Part shown: positions 6,247 through 7,842 of the stretch, in pieces
Layout of the letters: each line of letters opens with the position of its first letter
Numbering within the stretch: position 1 is the first letter of the stretch
Origin: an uncultured Cytophagaceae bacterium
GTDB lineage: Bacteria > Bacteroidota > Bacteroidia > Cytophagales > Spirosomataceae
Direction: 5' to 3'
Assembly: GCA_903837305.1 (NCBI GenBank)
Contig: CAILUB010000160.1
Location: 1-7,842 of the forward strand
DNA length: 7,842 nucleotides
Made by a program: the position numbers and the translations under genes
Notes under the pieces: model-generated
The model's input: only the letters and a program-made list of their open reading frames with translations
Database searches by the model: none
Told to the model about the DNA's origin: nothing

Positions 6247-7192
6247 GATTACTAAATACTTTGAAGAAGCGGCGGGAAAAACACTTTTCTCGATCGAGAT
6301 TATTCCACCGATGAAAGGCCAGCATTTGGGCGAATTGATGTCGCACATCGAGCCTTTGATGGAGTTTAATCCGCCCTTTATTGAGGTGACATATCACCGC
6401 GAGGAATATGTGGAGAAAGTGATTGATGGAGTATCGAAACGTATTCCTATTCGCAAGCGTCCTGGAACCTTAGGTATTTGTGCCTCCATCATGCAGCGTT
6501 TTCAGATCGAAGCCGTTCCACACGTGATTTGTGGTGGATTTACGAAAGAAGAAACCGAGGATTTTCTGATCGATTTACACTATTTAGGGATTGAGAATGC
6601 TCTGTTGTTGCGCGGTGATCAAGAAAAAGGGGAAGCTCATTTCATTCCTAAGCCAGGCGGTCACGCCTATGCGAACGAATTAGTGGAGCAAGTAGCGGCC
6701 ATGAATAAAGGCATTTTATTGCACGAAGAAACGGAGTCATTACCCACAAACTTTTGCATTGGCGTAGCAGGTTATCCAGAGAAACACATTGATGCCGTCT
6801 CTTTTGATCAGGATTTGCGTTATTTAAAGCAAAAGGTAGATGCGGGTGCTGATTACATCGTGACGCAGATGTTCTTCGATAACGCCAAGTATTTTGATTT
6901 TGTTAAAAAATGCCGTGAAATGGGGATTCATGTTCCCATCATTCCAGGTCTAAAACCATTGGCAACAGAACGTCAATTGGACATTTTGCCGGAAATTTTC
7001 CATTTAGAGATTCCTGCTGAATTTGTCTCGGAGGCACGTAAATGCACGAGCAATGCAGCCATCAAGCAATTAGGGATTGAGTGGGCAGTACAACAAGGAA
7101 AAGAATTAATCCAAGCCGGTGTTCCTGCTTTGCATTTCTATACGATGAGTAAATCAGATAGCGTGCGCGCTATCGCTGAAAAATTATTCTAA
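6239..7192 (+). CDS. metF: 5,10-methylenetetrahydrofolate reductase
   Basis: MetF is a flavoprotein that reduces 5,10-methylene-THF to 5-methyl-THF, the methyl donor for MetH encoded just upstream. The 317-residue product spans the single TIM-barrel catalytic domain of bacterial MetF. It starts with FSIEIIPP, whose E20 corresponds to the catalytic Glu28 of the E. coli enzyme. Other landmarks are FIEVTYH, ALLLRGDQ (D127, the conserved folate/flavin-site Asp), CIGVAGYPEKH, GADYIVTQMFFD (Q210, the conserved folate-contacting Gln) and PIIPGLKP. There is no C-terminal AdoMet-regulatory domain of the eukaryotic type. The ATG lies inside the last codons of metH (8-nt overlap, different frame), and the TAA shares one base with the next gene's ATG, so expression is very likely coupled through the operon. 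No Shine-Dalgarno is visible. A 7-bp hairpin lies in its last codons. Confidence 0.97.
   Translation: MTKITKYFEEAAGKTLFSIEIIPPMKGQHLGELMSHIEPLMEFNPPFIEVTYHREEYVEKVIDGVSKRIPIRKRPGTLGICASIMQRFQIEAVPHVICGGFTKEETEDFLIDLHYLGIENALLLRGDQEKGEAHFIPKPGGHAYANELVEQVAAMNKGILLHEETESLPTNFCIGVAGYPEKHIDAVSFDQDLRYLKQKVDAGADYIVTQMFFDNAKYFDFVKKCREMGIHVPIIPGLKPLATERQLDILPEIFHLEIPAEFVSEARKCTSNAAIKQLGIEWAVQQGKELIQAGVPALHFYTMSKSDSVRAIAEKLF
7154..7179 (+). repeat. Hairpin within the 3' end of metF
   Basis: GATAGCG at 7157-7163 is the exact reverse complement of CGCTATC at 7168-7174, with the 4-nt loop TGCG. TCAG at 7154-7157 can alternatively pair with CTGA at 7176-7179 by bulging the intervening bases. It lies about 17 nt before the ATG of the next gene and has no T-run after it, so it is not a standard terminator. 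It could shape mRNA stability or coupling at the metF/downstream-gene junction, but it also sits in coding sequence and could be coincidental. Confidence 0.4.
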
Positions 7193-7548
7193 TGAAGGTC
7201 TTAGTCTATGGTGCGAGTACGAACCCAAGTCGATATGCCTACATCGCGACGGAATTGCTTTTGCAACATGGACACGAGGTTTCTTTAGTAGGAATTAAAA
7301 AAGGGGAGGTGTTGGGCTTGACCATTCAACAGGATCAACCTTTGCTGGAAGAGATCGATACAGTGACCCTTTATGTAGGGCCTGCGAATCAGGAGGGACT
7401 CATTGATTATTTAGAATCAATAAATCCTAGAAGAGTTATATTCAATCCAGGCACAGAAAATTCGGTGCTAGAGAAAGCCTTACAGAATAAGGGAATAGAA
7501 GTAGAAGAGGCCTGCACACTTGTTTTATTGCATACAGGCCAATTTTAG
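7192..7548 (+). CDS. CoA-binding-domain (YccU-like) Rossmann protein, third gene of the met operon
   Basis: This 118-residue protein has the fold pattern of the CoA_binding_2 / YccU family. It shows a first beta strand and nucleotide-binding turn, KVLVYGASTNPSRYAYIA (2-19), then GHEVSLVGIKKGEVLG (27-42), TVTLYVGPANQEGLIDYL (57-74), the RRVIFNPGTEN signature (80-90) and a C-terminal EVEEACTLVLLHTGQF with C108 in the family's conserved Cys region. The family binds CoA or a related nucleotide, but its substrate and physiological role are unclear. It is single-domain, far shorter than succinyl-CoA or acetyl-CoA synthetases that carry the same fold, and no catalytic partner domain is present. Its ATG shares one base with the metF stop (TAATG), so it is co-translated with metF and metH. 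A link to one-carbon or methionine metabolism is inferred only from that coupling. The stop lies 4 bp from the end of convergent purS. Confidence 0.85.
   Translation: MKVLVYGASTNPSRYAYIATELLLQHGHEVSLVGIKKGEVLGLTIQQDQPLLEEIDTVTLYVGPANQEGLIDYLESINPRRVIFNPGTENSVLEKALQNKGIEVEEACTLVLLHTGQF
7509..7540. terminator. Candidate terminator between the met operon and purS
   Basis: GGCCTG at 7509-7514 is the exact reverse complement of CAGGCC at 7535-7540, with a 20-nt A/T-rich loop. The stem overlaps the last codons of the CoA-binding gene and is followed by AATTTTAG on the plus strand. On the minus strand, past the purS end, it is followed by a pyrimidine-rich stretch. With only 4 bp between the convergent stops, any shared terminator has to overlap coding sequence, which fits. 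The large loop and short T-run keep this tentative. Confidence 0.35.
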
Positions 7549-7552
7549 TGGC

Positions 7553-7804
7553 TTATTGAGATGTTAATGTAAACTCAAATTCCTCCATAATCAAGTTCGC
7601 TAGCAATTTCTTGCAAGCGTTAGTTACCACCTCATTTGCCTCAGCTTCAGATGCTGCATCCACCGTTAATGTGATGTGCTTGCCGATACGAACGCCTGCC
7701 ACTTGGTTAATACCTAAGTTTTGTAAGCCAATAAGTACCGCTTTTCCCTGAGGGTCAAGGATTTCTTTTTGAGGCATTACGTTGATTTCAGCTAAGAATT
7801 TCAT
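7553..7804 (-). CDS. purS: Phosphoribosylformylglycinamidine synthase subunit PurS
   Basis: PurS is the small structural subunit of the split FGAM synthase. With PurQ (glutaminase) and small PurL (synthetase) it converts FGAR, glutamine and ATP to FGAM in the fourth step of purine synthesis, bridging the other two subunits for ammonia transfer. The 83-residue length is typical. The family landmarks are present: N-terminal KFLAEINVMPQKEILDPQGKA (LDPQG at 16-20), the central VRIGKHITL (38-46), and a C-terminal helix CKKLLANLIMEEFEF (64-78). Its presence implies that this organism uses the PurSQL complex rather than the long single-chain PurL. purQ and purL are not in the window. It converges on the met operon, and its promoter would lie partly beyond the right edge. 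The start is preceded by an A-rich stretch with no Shine-Dalgarno. Confidence 0.95.
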   Translation of the reverse strand: MKFLAEINVMPQKEILDPQGKAVLIGLQNLGINQVAGVRIGKHITLTVDAASEAEANEVVTNACKKLLANLIMEEFEFTLTSQ

Positions 7805-7842
7805 TATTTGTTTGGATTTAAAAGGAAAATAAGGCCGGAAAG

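Noticed and set aside
5831..6397. 188-residue open frame on the minus strand
   Set aside because: It lies antisense across the conserved metH/metF junction and its translation resembles no protein family. Both plus-strand genes are clearly real here.
7805..7842. Promoter for purS
   Set aside because: Only 38 bp of upstream sequence are in the window, and the best minus-strand match to TAnnTTTG is six of eight (TATTTTCC), too weak to annotate.
1..7842. Mobile element, CRISPR array, toxin-antitoxin or defence system
   Set aside because: No transposase, integrase, repeat array or defence-type domain appears in any frame. All space is accounted for by housekeeping or envelope genes and short spacers.

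Overview
This window looks like ordinary chromosomal housekeeping DNA from a Bacteroidota bacterium, most likely of the order Cytophagales. Four things suggest this. No gene has a clear Shine-Dalgarno sequence, and start codons instead follow A/T-rich stretches. A perfect copy of the Bacteroidota -7 promoter box (TAnnTTTG) lies upstream of metH. A PurS subunit indicates a split FGAM synthase. The cell-envelope content (KDO synthesis and a LysM/RlpA-like exported protein) fits a Gram-negative cell. Assignment below phylum is a guess from protein flavour, not a measurement.

Layout. (1) 1-99: non-coding, with two small inverted repeats, one followed by T-rich sequence. (2) 100-1606, minus strand: a two-gene unit. 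An unrecognised 219-residue protein, probably started from TTG, overlaps by 14 bp a secreted protein with two LysM repeats and a degenerate RlpA-like double-psi barrel. (3) 1607-1670: a 64-bp divergent spacer. (4) 1671-2423, plus strand: kdsB, CMP-KDO synthetase. (5) 2424-2487: a 64-bp spacer with the TATATTTG box followed by a 13-bp stem-loop ending just before metH. (6) 2488-7548, plus strand: metH, metF and a small CoA-binding Rossmann protein, joined by 8-nt and 1-nt overlaps and so almost certainly one operon. (7) 7553-7804, minus strand: purS, convergent with that operon and 4 bp away. (8) 7805-7842: the start of the purS upstream region, cut by the window edge.

How the genes work together. 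MetF reduces 5,10-methylene-THF to 5-methyl-THF, and cobalamin-dependent MetH uses that methyl group to make methionine from homocysteine. All zinc, cobalamin-ligand and AdoMet-domain residues I could check in MetH are intact, so this is a functional B12-dependent methionine branch. KdsB activates KDO for lipopolysaccharide, and the LysM protein probably works at the peptidoglycan. PurS belongs to purine synthesis and is a neighbour rather than a partner.

I found no mobile element, CRISPR array, RNA gene or defence system, and no convincing novel multi-gene system. The points most worth a second look are the metH leader stem-loop, the CoA-binding protein locked into the met operon, and the unrecognised gene with no ATG coupled to the LysM/RlpA-like protein.
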